Shown one piece after another: positions 7,530 through 16,010 of a stretch of DNA of 64,000 nucleotides (its first letter is position 1; each line of letters opens with the position of its first letter). The stretch spans positions 177,459-241,458 of the forward strand of contig NZ_JALBWV010000003.1 in the NCBI RefSeq assembly GCF_022678645.1, read 5' to 3'. This stretch comes from Saccharopolyspora soli. GTDB lineage: Bacteria > Actinomycetota > Actinomycetes > Mycobacteriales > Pseudonocardiaceae. A program made the position numbers and the translations under genes. The notes below the pieces were generated by a model, which did no database searches, was not told the DNA's origin, and saw only the letters and a program-made list of their open reading frames with translations.

Positions 7530-8819
7530 TTGGTCACACCGAGCTTCGTCGCCGTCGAGGATCAGGACGCCGTCACCGAGCTGCTCCGTGCGCAGCTCGA
7601 CGGGCTGCCCGCGCGATCCCCGATCTACGCCGACCTCTTCGCTGAGCACGGGGTGACGCCGTCGACGTTCGCGTCGCTCGACGACCTTCCCAAGTTGCCG
7701 TTCACCACCAAGCAGATGCTGCGCGATTCCCAGGCAGCGGCCCCGCCGCTGGGTAGGCACGCCGCCGTGGACATGACCGAGGTCATCCGGGTGCACGCCT
7801 CCACCGGCACGACCGGGAAACCGAGCTGGGTCGGGGTCACCCGCCGGGACGCCGCGGCCTGGACCGACATGGTCACCCGCGCGTTCCGCACGATGGGCGC
7901 GAGCCGCGAGGACGTCGTGCTGCACGCGGCGGGGCTCACGCTGTTCGTCGGCGGCCTGCCGATCCGCGACGCGTTCGAACGGATCGGGGCCACCTTCCTA
8001 CCGATCGGCACGGGCGCCTCGGAGAAGGCGGTGCTGGCGTTGGAGACACTGGGCGTCACGGCGCTGCACTCGACTCCTTCCTACGCCCGGTACCTGGCGG
8101 AGTACTTGCGCGCTCGGGGCCGGGACCCCAAGGAGTTCGGCCTGCGCAAGATCTTCGTGGGTGGCGAGCCCGGTGGCGGGGAACCGGCGTTCCGCCAGCT
8201 CGTGGAGCAGGAATGGGGCGCCCCGGTCACCGAAGGGCTGGGCAACGCCGACATGGCGCCGGTGCTGTTCGGCGAAGTCCCCGGCAGTCCGGGGATGCGC
8301 TTCACCGGTGGGCGGCACGTCGTGGTCGAGCTGATCGATCCGGAAAGCGGCGAGCCGGTCGCGGCCGAACCGGGCGCCACCGGTGAGCTCGTCTACACCT
8401 CGGTCGACCGCGAATGCTGCCCGCTGGTGCGGTTCCGCACCGGCGATCGGGTCGTCGTCAACGGACTCGCGGACGACGGCGCACCGCTCATCCGCTGTTA
8501 CGGGCGCACCGACGACATGCTCATCGTGCTGGGCGTCAACGTCTTCCCCTCCGCGATCCGGGACGTCATCCAGGCGCTGCATCCGCGCACCACCGGAGCG
8601 ATGCAGATCCTGCTCGCCGAGGACGGTCCGCGGGTCGAGCCGCCGCTGCGAGTGGAAGCCGAGTGGGGCGAACAACCCGGCGACCGGGACGAACTCGTCC
8701 GCGAGCTGGAGGGGCTGATCCGCTCCCGCCTGTCGGTGCGCGCGGCTGTCACGCTCGTGCCGCCCGGCTCCATCGAGCGTTCCGAGGCGAAGACCCGGCT
8801 CACCCGGCGCACGAGCTGA
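7530..8819 (+). CDS. PaaK-like acyl-CoA ligase / adenylating enzyme
   Basis: 429 aa member of the phenylacetate-CoA ligase-like branch of the ANL adenylate-forming superfamily. It has the phosphate-binding loop HASTGTTGKPSWVG, a later EGLGNADMAPV region in place of the usual aryl-pocket motif, and the C-terminal RFRTGDRV...GRTDDML hinge. Such enzymes activate a carboxylic acid as acyl-AMP, usually giving the CoA thioester. Here it would take the acid made by the dehydrogenase pair. The TTG at 7530 has GGAGGA 6 bases upstream; GTG at 7533 is a possible alternative. The UGSC gene follows after 12 bases. Confidence 0.85.
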   Translation: MVTPSFVAVEDQDAVTELLRAQLDGLPARSPIYADLFAEHGVTPSTFASLDDLPKLPFTTKQMLRDSQAAAPPLGRHAAVDMTEVIRVHASTGTTGKPSWVGVTRRDAAAWTDMVTRAFRTMGASREDVVLHAAGLTLFVGGLPIRDAFERIGATFLPIGTGASEKAVLALETLGVTALHSTPSYARYLAEYLRARGRDPKEFGLRKIFVGGEPGGGEPAFRQLVEQEWGAPVTEGLGNADMAPVLFGEVPGSPGMRFTGGRHVVVELIDPESGEPVAAEPGATGELVYTSVDRECCPLVRFRTGDRVVVNGLADDGAPLIRCYGRTDDMLIVLGVNVFPSAIRDVIQALHPRTTGAMQILLAEDGPRVEPPLRVEAEWGEQPGDRDELVRELEGLIRSRLSVRAAVTLVPPGSIERSEAKTRLTRRTS

Positions 8820-8831
8820 AGGAGGTATCCA

Positions 8832-9380
8832 ATGCCCAACGCCATCCTCGACCCGACGGGGCGCGCTGCCGCGCGAACCACCTCGACGAACGCGGCTCGG
8901 GCGAGCCGCCGCGTCGACCTCACCAGCGCCCGGATCGGTTTGCTGGAGAACACCAAGCAGAACGCCGCACTGCTGCTGACCGAGCTGGGCAAGCTCCTGG
9001 TGGCCGAACACGGCGCCAGCGCAGTGGTGCTCATGCGCACCAAGACCGCGTTCGCCCAGCCCGCACCCGCTGAGCTCATCGCCGAGTACGCACGCGAATG
9101 CGACGTGGTGATCACCGGCGTCGGCGACTGCGGGTCGTGCAGCGCCTCGGCCGTGGCCGACGGAATCCTCTTCGAGCAAGCGGGATTGCCCGCCGCGGTC
9201 ATCTGCAGCGATGCGTTCGTGGCGACCGCGGATGCGATGGCCGAGCTGCGCAACGCGCCGGGTTATGCGTACGTGACCACTGCGCACCCGGTCGCGATCC
9301 TGACCGAGCAGCAGGTCCGGGACCGTGCGAAGGACGTGCTGCCGGGTGTCATCGCACTGCTCACGGCGGCGGGCTCGTGA
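8832..9380 (+). CDS. UGSC-family protein, cysteine form, copy 1
   Basis: 182 aa. The diagnostic segment is GVGDCGSCSASAVADG at residues 97-112. In some bacteria the first cysteine (here Cys100) is selenocysteine, which gives the family its UGSC name; here it is Cys, with the second at Cys103. The motif suggests a redox or thiol-nucleophile function, but no reaction is established for the family to my knowledge. Other visible parts are IGLLENTKQNA (35-45) and an ICSDAF element. It has an AAGGAGG ribosome-binding site. Its stop overlaps the next start (GTGA), implying a stoichiometric partner. A paralog with the same partner lies at 21857. Confidence 0.85.
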   Translation: MPNAILDPTGRAAARTTSTNAARASRRVDLTSARIGLLENTKQNAALLLTELGKLLVAEHGASAVVLMRTKTAFAQPAPAELIAEYARECDVVITGVGDCGSCSASAVADGILFEQAGLPAAVICSDAFVATADAMAELRNAPGYAYVTTAHPVAILTEQQVRDRAKDVLPGVIALLTAAGS

Positions 9381-10453
9381 CCGCCGAACACGACCCGGAC
9401 GCCGCGCAGGCCGCCATCGAGTACTGCTACGAGCAGGACTGGTCGGACGGTCTGCCGCTGGTGCCCGCCTCCCAGCCGCTCGTGGACCGGTTCCTCGGCA
9501 CGGTCGACCTACCGCGTGATGCGGTCATCGGGCGGCTACCGCAGCTGGACCGCCTCGTCACCGTCGAGCTGGCCGCGATCAACGCCGCCATGGCGGGGTG
9601 CAAACCGGAGTACTTCCCGGTGGTGCTCGCCGCCTGGGAGGCGCTGATGCGCGAGCGGGCCGCCAGCGGTGGCGGCTGGCAGTCGACGAGCGGACCGGCC
9701 CCGCTGATCATCGTCAACGGGCCGGTCCGCGAGAAGCTCGGATTCAACTGGGCGGGTGGCGTTTTCGGACCCGGCTTCCGGGCGAACGCCACTGTCGCCA
9801 GGGCGATCGGGCTGATCGTGCGCAACGTCTTCGGCATCCACCCGCACGTGCTGGAGCAGGCCACCCAAGGGCTTCCCGGCCGGTGGTCGATCTGCGTGGC
9901 CGAGAACGAGGAGGAGAGCCCGTGGGAACCGCTGGCCGAGGAGGCCGGGCTGCCCGCGGGGACTTCGGCGGTGGCGGCGACCCTGCTGCGCACCTGCGAA
10001 TTCGTCGACAACCGGCACACGAGCAGCGCCGAGCAGCTGCTCGCCGACTTCGCCGACACCATCTCCCGTGCCGGTGCGTGGATCTTCCGGCACGCCTCGG
10101 CGGGCATCGTGTTCTGCCCGGAACACGCGCAGTTGCTCGCCGGTGCCGGATTCGGCCGCGCCGAGGTGCGGGCCTGGCTGGCCGACCACTGTGGACGGAC
10201 GGTGGACCAACTTGCTTCGGTGGGCAAGGACGGGCTCGGCGACAACGGGGTCCGGCACGCCAGCGGGCAGCGCGACGCCGGGTTCGACCGCCTGCTGCCC
10301 GCCGCCGACCCCAAGAACCTGCTCATCGCTGTGTCCGGTGCGCGCAACGCCGGGATCTCGATGGTGGTCCGGCTGTTCGCCGACTGGTCCGGCACCGCCG
10401 TCGGGATCGACGACGCCGCCACGCCCAGATCCGTTGCCCAGGAAGGAAGGTAG
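9377..10453 (+). CDS. Uncharacterised partner protein of UGSC, copy 1
   Basis: 358 aa, soluble, with no domain I can name. It is always next to the UGSC gene in this window and has a clear paralog at 22408. Segments shared by the two include AGCKPEYFPVVLAAWEAL (Cys75), GGGWQSTSGPAPL, WSICVAENEEESPWEPL (Cys173), LLRTCEFVDNRHT (Cys207) and GARNAGISMVVR. Three cysteines conserved between the copies, an acidic ENEEE patch and tight coupling to a CxxC protein suggest a two-subunit thiol enzyme (inference). The GTG start at 9377 overlaps the UGSC stop; the longer reading upstream overlaps that gene and is not used. Confidence 0.8.
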   Translation: MTAEHDPDAAQAAIEYCYEQDWSDGLPLVPASQPLVDRFLGTVDLPRDAVIGRLPQLDRLVTVELAAINAAMAGCKPEYFPVVLAAWEALMRERAASGGGWQSTSGPAPLIIVNGPVREKLGFNWAGGVFGPGFRANATVARAIGLIVRNVFGIHPHVLEQATQGLPGRWSICVAENEEESPWEPLAEEAGLPAGTSAVAATLLRTCEFVDNRHTSSAEQLLADFADTISRAGAWIFRHASAGIVFCPEHAQLLAGAGFGRAEVRAWLADHCGRTVDQLASVGKDGLGDNGVRHASGQRDAGFDRLLPAADPKNLLIAVSGARNAGISMVVRLFADWSGTAVGIDDAATPRSVAQEGR

Positions 10454-10459
10454 GACCCG

Positions 10460-11563
10460 ATGAGCGATATGGTCCGAGCCGCGGTCCAGGTCGGCCCCCG
10501 GCAGATCGAACTGCGCGAGTTCCCCCGCCCACGCATCGGCGCCGACGACGGCCTGCTGCGGGTCGAGGCCAACGGCATCTGCGGCAGCGACGTGGAGATG
10601 TACAAGGGCCACCTGCGCATGGGCCAGTACCCGGTGATCCCCGGACACGAACCGCTGGGCATCATCGAGGAGGTCGGCGAGACCGCCGCGCAGCGGTGGG
10701 GCGTGCAGCCCGGCGACCGGGTGGCGCTGGAGGTCATCGTGCCGTGCCGCGTCTGCCACGACTGCCTGATCGGCCGCTACCAGTCCTGCCGCAACCGCAC
10801 CATCGGCCACGGGGTCACCGGGCTGGGTACGCCGCCGGGCCTGTGGGGCGGGCTGGCGGAATACCTCTACCTCACGCCCAATGCGATCCTGCACAAGGTC
10901 GACAACCAGCTGCCCGCTGAACTCGCGGTGATGTTCAACCCGCTCGGCGCCGGGGTGCGCTGGGCAGTCCACCTCGGCGACGTCCAACTCGGCGACACGG
11001 TGCTGGTGCTCGGCAGCGGGCAGCGGGGCATCGCTTCGGTGATCGCGGCCCGCGCCGCCGGTGCCGGAACGATCATCATCACCGGTCTTGCCGCCGACGC
11101 GCACAAGCTCGCGCTCGCCAGGGAGTTCGGTGCCGACCACACCATCGTCGTCGACGGGGACGAAGCCGTGGACACCGTGGAGCGGGTGCGCGAGATCACC
11201 GATGGTGCGATGGCCGACGTCGTCCTCGAACTGACGCCGATGGCCGCCGAGCCCGTTTCGGACGCGCTGCTCGCCGCTCGGCACGGCGGCCGGGTGGTGC
11301 TGGCCGGTCTCAAGGGCAACCGCGACGTGCCGGTGCGCACCGACCTCATCATCAACCGGGCGCTGCACGTCATCGGCGCGTTCGGCGTAGACGCCGGTTC
11401 CTACGCCGAGGCGATCGAGATCATCGAGTCCGGGCGTTTCCCGCTGGAGAAGCTGCACACGCATTCGTTCGGCCTGGACGACACCGCGCTGGCGATGGAA
11501 ACCCTCGCCGGTGAGGCAACGGGCGATCCCGCAGTGCACGTCTCGGTTCATCCCCACAGCTGA
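10460..11563 (+). CDS. Zinc-dependent medium-chain dehydrogenase (threonine/sorbitol dehydrogenase type), copy 1
   Basis: 367 aa MDR protein. The catalytic zinc site is Cys41 with His63-Glu64, and the structural zinc is held by Cys96, Cys99, Cys102 and Cys110. The Rossmann loop is unusual, GSGQRGIA rather than GxGxxG. It begins 6 bases after the UGSC partner gene and is one of two close paralogs; the other is at 23878 in the second UGSC module, with zinc residues at identical positions. It probably oxidises or reduces an alcohol intermediate handled by the UGSC pair (inference). Substrate unknown. Confidence 0.9.
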   Translation: MSDMVRAAVQVGPRQIELREFPRPRIGADDGLLRVEANGICGSDVEMYKGHLRMGQYPVIPGHEPLGIIEEVGETAAQRWGVQPGDRVALEVIVPCRVCHDCLIGRYQSCRNRTIGHGVTGLGTPPGLWGGLAEYLYLTPNAILHKVDNQLPAELAVMFNPLGAGVRWAVHLGDVQLGDTVLVLGSGQRGIASVIAARAAGAGTIIITGLAADAHKLALAREFGADHTIVVDGDEAVDTVERVREITDGAMADVVLELTPMAAEPVSDALLAARHGGRVVLAGLKGNRDVPVRTDLIINRALHVIGAFGVDAGSYAEAIEIIESGRFPLEKLHTHSFGLDDTALAMETLAGEATGDPAVHVSVHPHS

Positions 11564-11574
11564 CGGAGGTCCGC

Positions 11575-12576
11575 GTGCTCGTCGACGCCCACGCCCACCT
11601 GTTGCCCTTCGACTACCCGGCCGACGCACCCGAGTGCTTCCCCCGGATGGAGCCGATCGACGGCGACACCGCCCGGACCTTGCTGTTCGGTGCGACGCGA
11701 TTCCGCGCCCGCGACGTGTTCTTCAACGCCGAACGCCGCATCGAGGCGCAGGACGCGTCGGGTGTGGACGTCGAGGTGCTCACGCCGATGCCGCCGCTGC
11801 TGCGCTACGACCTGCCAGCCCGCGACGGGCTGTCCCTGGCCCGGCACGTCAACGAGTTCACCGCCACCCTGTGCGCCGCCCACCCGAGCCGCCTGATCGG
11901 CTTCGGCATGGTCCCCATGCAGGATCCGAACGCCGCCGCCAAGGAATTGACCGCGATCCGGGACCAGGGCCTGCGCGGTGTGGAGATCGCGTCGAACGTC
12001 GTCGGCGCCTCGATCGGCGACGAGCGCTTCCTGCCGTTGTTCGCCGAGGCGGAGCGGCTGGAGCTGCCGATCTTCGTGCACGCCATGCCAGCGGCCACCG
12101 ACCGGCTGCCCGCCGCCGCGATGGGTACCTACGTGGTCGGCATCGAGGGCGCGCTCGCGGCCGCGTCGCTGGTCACCGGTGGGACCGCCGCGAAGTGCCC
12201 GGAGTTGCGCATCGCGTTCAGCCACGCGGCCGGTGGATACCCGTTGATGTTGCCGCGCGCGCAGTACTTCTGGGGCGGTTCCTGGAACGAGGCACCACCA
12301 GTGCCCGAACGCGCGGTCGCACCGGATGACGGTCCGTCACCGCTGGAGTACGCGCGCCGCTTCTACTACGACTCGCTGGTGTTCGACCGGCGCGCCGTGC
12401 GGTACCTGATCGACCTGCTCGGCCACGACCGGCTGCTGGTCGGCTCGGACTTCCCGGCCATGCCCCGCGAAGAACCCACTGGAGCCACCCTGCGGTCGAT
12501 GGACCTGCCCGAGGACGTGCACGCGGACATCACCTGGCACAACGCCTTCCGCTGGCTGGGGATCAACCCCGCGTAA
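11575..12576 (+). CDS. Amidohydrolase-2 (ACMSD-like) metal-dependent hydrolase/decarboxylase
   Basis: 333 aa TIM-barrel amidohydrolase. Metal-site elements are DAHAHL at residues 4-9, a mid-chain FVHAMP, a FSHAAGGYP segment and the late VGSDFP aspartate. The family contains 2-amino-3-carboxymuconate-semialdehyde decarboxylase and related C-C or C-N hydrolases. It is the last gene of the 2.8-12.6 kb operon, starting with GTG 7 bases after ACGGAGG. It could cleave or decarboxylate the final pathway intermediate. It ends tail to tail with the iclR-type gene. Confidence 0.87.
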   Translation: MLVDAHAHLLPFDYPADAPECFPRMEPIDGDTARTLLFGATRFRARDVFFNAERRIEAQDASGVDVEVLTPMPPLLRYDLPARDGLSLARHVNEFTATLCAAHPSRLIGFGMVPMQDPNAAAKELTAIRDQGLRGVEIASNVVGASIGDERFLPLFAEAERLELPIFVHAMPAATDRLPAAAMGTYVVGIEGALAAASLVTGGTAAKCPELRIAFSHAAGGYPLMLPRAQYFWGGSWNEAPPVPERAVAPDDGPSPLEYARRFYYDSLVFDRRAVRYLIDLLGHDRLLVGSDFPAMPREEPTGATLRSMDLPEDVHADITWHNAFRWLGINPA

Positions 12577-12588
12577 CTCCCGGCGTGC

Positions 12589-13416
12589 TCAGACGCGCGG
12601 CGTCGGCCGCTCCGGCGAAACCTGCTGGTGCGGCCGGAGTGCTCGCGTGATCGCTCGCGATGCCTGGGTGAGCAGTGCCGCCAGCTCGCGCGGCCGCGCG
12701 GCCGCGGTCTCCACCACGACGCTGATCGCCGCCGTGATCTCGCCGTCGGGGCCCAGCACCGGCACCGCAACCACGAGGTCCGGCAGCGTGATCTGCCCGC
12801 GTGCCACCGCGACGCCGGTCTGCCGGACGTGCGCGAGCTTGCGGCGCAACTCAGCTGGATCGACCACGGTCAGCTGGGTGAAACGCTCCAGCGACGACTG
12901 CAACACCTGCTCCTGCAGGTCGGGTTCGGCGTGCGCGAGGAGCACGAGTCCGGTGCCGGTGGCGTGCATCGGCCACCGATCGCCGACGCGGCTGCTGACC
13001 GGGTTGCGCACCCGCGCGCGCAGCGCCTCGATGTAGACGACCTCCAGGCCGTCGCGCACGCCGAGGTGGACGTTGCCGCGGGTGATCTGGTGCAGGTCTT
13101 CGAGGTAGGGGAACGCCGCCTCGCGCAGCTCCAACCCGCGCGGCGCGAGGGCGGACAGTTCGAGCAGTCGCAGCCCGACGGAGTAGCGGCCGTCGGCACC
13201 GCGTTCCAACGCCCCCCAGCCCACCAGCTCGCGGACCAACCGGTGGGCGGTCGGCAGCGTCAGCCCGGCCCGGCGGGAGATCTCGCTCAGCGACAGCGTG
13301 CGGTGCCGCGGCCCGAACGCGTCGAGCACGGACAGCACCCGACCGGCCGCGGTCTGCCGTGGTGCTTCGGGCGGGTCGGTCGGCGTGGGTCTCCTCATCT
13401 CGGGTATCACTGCCAT
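12589..13416 (-). CDS. IclR family transcriptional regulator
   Basis: 275 aa. An N-terminal winged helix (LSLSEISRRAGLTLPTAHRLVREL, cut here at LPTAHRLVREL) at about residues 40-65 is followed by the IclR effector-binding domain (MHATGTGLVLLAHA, then the GVAVARGQ segment near residue 190). IclR proteins bind small organic acids. The ATG at 13416 has GGAGGT 5 bases upstream and is preferred over an in-frame ATG 18 bases earlier. Facing the catabolic operon tail to tail and lying beside the two-component genes, it is the likely local regulator of substrate degradation (inference). Confidence 0.9.
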   Translation of the reverse strand: MAVIPEMRRPTPTDPPEAPRQTAAGRVLSVLDAFGPRHRTLSLSEISRRAGLTLPTAHRLVRELVGWGALERGADGRYSVGLRLLELSALAPRGLELREAAFPYLEDLHQITRGNVHLGVRDGLEVVYIEALRARVRNPVSSRVGDRWPMHATGTGLVLLAHAEPDLQEQVLQSSLERFTQLTVVDPAELRRKLAHVRQTGVAVARGQITLPDLVVAVPVLGPDGEITAAISVVVETAAARPRELAALLTQASRAITRALRPHQQVSPERPTPRV

Positions 13417-13482
13417 GTCGCACCTCCGGTCCACCGGCGCGGATTTGGGGAATCGGTCGCATTCCGTCGTCCATGGGCGGGG

Positions 13483-14148
13483 CTAGCTGGGTGGCGCGAT
13501 CAGTCCCTCCCGGATGGCCACCAGTGCCGCTTGGGTTCGCGAGGACAGCTGCAGTTTCGCGAGGACGTGGCTGACGTGGGTCCGGGCGGTGCGCTCGCTG
13601 ATGTACAACTCGGCGGAGATCTGCCGGTTGGACATGCCCTGCGCGACGAGCGCGAGGATGCTGCGTTCCCGGAGGGTGAGGGCGGCCAGCCCGGTCGGTG
13701 GTGAGACGAGTCGGCGGGTCAACCGCCCGGCCACCGCCGGGTCGAGCAGCACCTCGCCCCGCGCCGCGGCTCGGATGGCGGTCGCGATCTCGTCCGGATC
13801 GGCGTCCTTGAGCAGGTACCCGGCGGCGCCCGCCCGCAGTGCCGCGTGCACCCGCTCGACTTCGCCGAAGCTGGTCAGCACGACTATCCGCACCTCGGGG
13901 TAGCGCTCGACGATCGCCCGGATCGCGGCGATGCCGTCCATCCGCGGCATCAGCACGTCCATCAGGATGACCTGGGGCGGTCGTTGTTCTTCGACCAGCC
14001 GCGCGAGTTCGTCCAGGGCCTGCTCGCCGTTGGCCGCCTCGGCGGCGAGTTCGATGTCGGGGGTGCTCTCCAGGTAGGCCGCCAGGCCGCGGCGCACCAC
14101 GGCGTGGTCGTCGACGACGAGTACGCGGATGATCTCTGGCTCGGTCAT
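13483..14148 (-). CDS. NarL/LuxR-type response regulator
   Basis: 221 aa. The receiver domain (residues 6-125) has the acidic pair Asp13-Asp14, phospho-acceptor Asp64 in VILMDVLMP, the LTS threonine and the LLKDAD lysine. The C-terminal LuxR helix-turn-helix reads LTLRERSILALVAQGMSN...IS at about 155-200. The ATG at 14148 starts 8 bases after the kinase stop and has family-like MTEPEIIRVL; longer readings run into the kinase gene. With the kinase it forms a cytosolic two-component system, probably acting on the palindromes between 15.6 and 16.0 kb or on its own promoter (inference). Confidence 0.93.
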   Translation of the reverse strand: MTEPEIIRVLVVDDHAVVRRGLAAYLESTPDIELAAEAANGEQALDELARLVEEQRPPQVILMDVLMPRMDGIAAIRAIVERYPEVRIVVLTSFGEVERVHAALRAGAAGYLLKDADPDEIATAIRAAARGEVLLDPAVAGRLTRRLVSPPTGLAALTLRERSILALVAQGMSNRQISAELYISERTARTHVSHVLAKLQLSSRTQAALVAIREGLIAPPS

Positions 14149-14156
14149 CGGTCGAC

Positions 14157-15464
14157 TCACCGTCCGCCGCCGTGCGCCGCGGGTAGCCGAACCCGGACCC
14201 GGCAGCCGCCGTCCGCGTTGTCCACCGCCATGTGGCCTCCCCACCGTTGTGCCCGTTCTTTCATCGACACCAGGCCGAGCGCGCCGCGCCGTTCCTGCGT
14301 CGGCTGCCAACCCTTGCCGTCGTCGGAGATCTCCACCAGGAGTTGGTCGCCCCCCAACCCGTCAACGGTGCTGATGCGGACCAGGGCACGACTCGCGCAG
14401 GCGTGCTTGACCACGTTGTGCAGCGCTTCCTGCACGATGCGGTAGAGGTCTTCCTGCAGCTCGGTCGGCAATTCGGGTACCAGCCACGGTTCGTCGGTGC
14501 TGACGTCGATGGCGAGCCCGGTGGCCGCCTGCACGGACTCGGCGTGCTCGCGCACCGCTGCGACGAGGCCGCGTCCGACGAGTTCGGTGGGGTGCAGTTG
14601 CAAGACCAGGCCGCGCAAGTCGGCGAGCGCGTGCTGGGCGAGACCGAGCAATTCGTCGGCCACCGACCGCACCCGCTCCGAGCTGCTGGTTCGACCGGGC
14701 TCGACCTGCGCGCGCAACGCCTTGGCCTGCATGCGCATCGAGAAGACGTGTTGCACCACCGAGTCGTGCAGCTCGCGGGCCAGCCGGGCTCGCTCGTCGA
14801 GTTGGGCGTCACGGCGACCGCGCACCAGCAGGTCGGCCGAGTCGACCGCGGTCGCGGCCTGGTCGGCCATCGCTTCGAGGAATTCCAGCGCGCTCGGCCC
14901 CGGCGTCTCGCCCGGTTCGTAGTAGGCGTTCAACACGCCCACGGCCCGGCCGCGCACCACCAGCGGCACGGCTACGAAGCTGTCCCACTCCGGCGCACCC
15001 ATGATCGCGTGCAGCGGGGCCCACTTGGGGTCGTCCAGGATGGCTTGCTTGCGGTGCGGCACGACGATCCGCTGCCGGGTTCGGAACGCCTCGACGAACA
15101 TCATGCGGGCGCCCAACTTGCGGCATTCCTCAAGCCGGTCGGTGAAGTCCTCGGCGTCGGTGAACCCGGCCTTGCCGACGATCTGCATCGTCGGGTGCTC
15201 GACGCGCAGTATCTGGGCAGCGGCGATGTGTTCGGCCTGCACGACTTCGCGGGCCACCACGTCCAGGGTGACGCGCAGCGATCCGGCGTCGGCCACGCTC
15301 GACGCGGCCCGCGCGATGGCCGCCAGCCGCCGCTGCACGTGGCGGGCGTCGCCGCCCGGATCGTGCGCCTTGGCCGCGTCGTCGCCGGTCGGCTGCCCGC
15401 ACGTCGGACAGCCCTCCGGCACGCCCGGCTGGTGCAGCTCGCCCGCGGTGGCCTGTTCGGTCAC
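14157..15464 (-). CDS. GAF-domain sensor histidine kinase (NarL-partner type)
   Basis: 435 aa, with no membrane segment, so it senses a cytosolic signal. A short N-terminal CPTCG element lies near residues 19-23. A GAF domain spans about 70-220. The HisKA_3 dimerisation and phosphorylation helix contains ARELHDSVVQH, followed by an HATPase domain with EALHNVVKHA, DDGKGW and GLVSMKERA. The GTG at 15464 has AAAGGGG 5 bases upstream; an in-frame ATG at 15551 lies in the promoter area and is not preferred. The CPTCG pair could bind metal or be redox-active (inference). Confidence 0.88.
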   Translation of the reverse strand: MTEQATAGELHQPGVPEGCPTCGQPTGDDAAKAHDPGGDARHVQRRLAAIARAASSVADAGSLRVTLDVVAREVVQAEHIAAAQILRVEHPTMQIVGKAGFTDAEDFTDRLEECRKLGARMMFVEAFRTRQRIVVPHRKQAILDDPKWAPLHAIMGAPEWDSFVAVPLVVRGRAVGVLNAYYEPGETPGPSALEFLEAMADQAATAVDSADLLVRGRRDAQLDERARLARELHDSVVQHVFSMRMQAKALRAQVEPGRTSSSERVRSVADELLGLAQHALADLRGLVLQLHPTELVGRGLVAAVREHAESVQAATGLAIDVSTDEPWLVPELPTELQEDLYRIVQEALHNVVKHACASRALVRISTVDGLGGDQLLVEISDDGKGWQPTQERRGALGLVSMKERAQRWGGHMAVDNADGGCRVRVRLPAAHGGGR

Positions 15465-15494
15465 GCCGACCCCTTTGTCAACGTTGTTGCAAAT

Positions 15495-15511
15495 CAGGGC
15501 GGTTCGCCCTG
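15495..15511. promoter_or_regulatory. Inverted repeat upstream of kinase gene
   Basis: CAGGGCG-GTT-CGCCCTG: perfect 7-bp arms, 31 bases upstream of the kinase GTG. A second small palindrome CAACGTTG lies at 15479-15486. Either could be an operator; a hairpin in the kinase leader is also possible. Confidence 0.4.
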
Positions 15512-15632
15512 TTGGAACGGCTACAGTCTCGCGAGCGGACGACAGGGCCACAAGGGATGGGAGCAGGTTTGCGCTGGTCTGCCGTAGATGCCCATGCGGA
15601 CTGCGACAAATGACGTAGCAGGTCCGCGATGG

Positions 15633-15652
15633 GCAATTTCTCGCGAAATTGC
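15633..15652. promoter_or_regulatory. 20-bp perfect palindrome, candidate operator
   Basis: GCAATTTC-TCGC-GAAATTGC has 8-bp perfect arms around a 4-base centre, in the kinase/ABC gap. It shares TTTC...GAAA half-sites with 15809-15823 and with an imperfect site at 21678-21693 before the second UGSC module. It is a candidate site for the response regulator or the IclR protein. Confidence 0.5.
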
Positions 15653-15808
15653 AACACCTACCCCGGCGGAGGGAAGCAGCTGGCGCCGCCGTCCGGGTCG
15701 CTTGGGGTCACGCCTGGTCTTACCCGAATTGCAGCATCGAATCCGCGCGCTGATGGCCCCCGAATGTCGGTTGCGCTGCGCCGCGGCACGGCGAGGCGTG
15801 AACTTCTC

Positions 15809-15823
15809 TTTCGCCCGGCGAAA
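15809..15823. promoter_or_regulatory. Perfect odd palindrome TTTCGCC-C-GGCGAAA
   Basis: 7-bp arms around a single central C, 176 bases downstream of the 15633 palindrome and about 200 bases before the ABC operon. The TTTC/GAAA outer bases match that site. Confidence 0.45.
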
Positions 15824-15967
15824 TCCGCCTGCAGCGCGGTGCGCCTGAGTCGCGAGGCTGTAGCGGCGAGATAGTGAGCCCAGTCACTCCGCATGCGGGC
15901 AGTGCGCTGTTCGACCCGCTCGGGGGCTGAGCGCTCGCCCCCCACGACGGATCGGCACCGGAGCCGC

Positions 15968-15997
15968 CTTCGGTAGCCGCGCCGATCGCTACCGAAG
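15968..15997. promoter_or_regulatory. 10-bp inverted repeat just before the ABC operon ribosome-binding site
   Basis: Arms CTTCGGTAGC (15968-15977) and GCTACCGAAG (15988-15997) are perfect complements around a 10-base spacer. They end 2 bases before the GGGAG ribosome-binding site of the 16011 gene. It could be an operator blocking initiation or an mRNA hairpin limiting translation. Confidence 0.55.
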
Positions 15998-16010
15998 CGG
16001 GAGTACGCAC

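Larger units (their letters stand above)
15465..16010. other. 546-bp divergent control region between the kinase and ABC importer genes
   Basis: No convincing gene. Short frames here lack ribosome-binding sites and family matches. The region holds four inverted repeats, annotated separately at 15495, 15633, 15809 and 15968. This concentration suggests control of both the two-component genes and the ABC operon. Confidence 0.65.

Noticed and set aside
9536..11629. 697-codon minus-strand frame
   Set aside because: Antisense shadow of the UGSC partner and dehydrogenase genes, with low-complexity composition and no ribosome-binding site. Other long antisense frames, such as 2614-3930 and 6288-7925, are rejected for the same reason.
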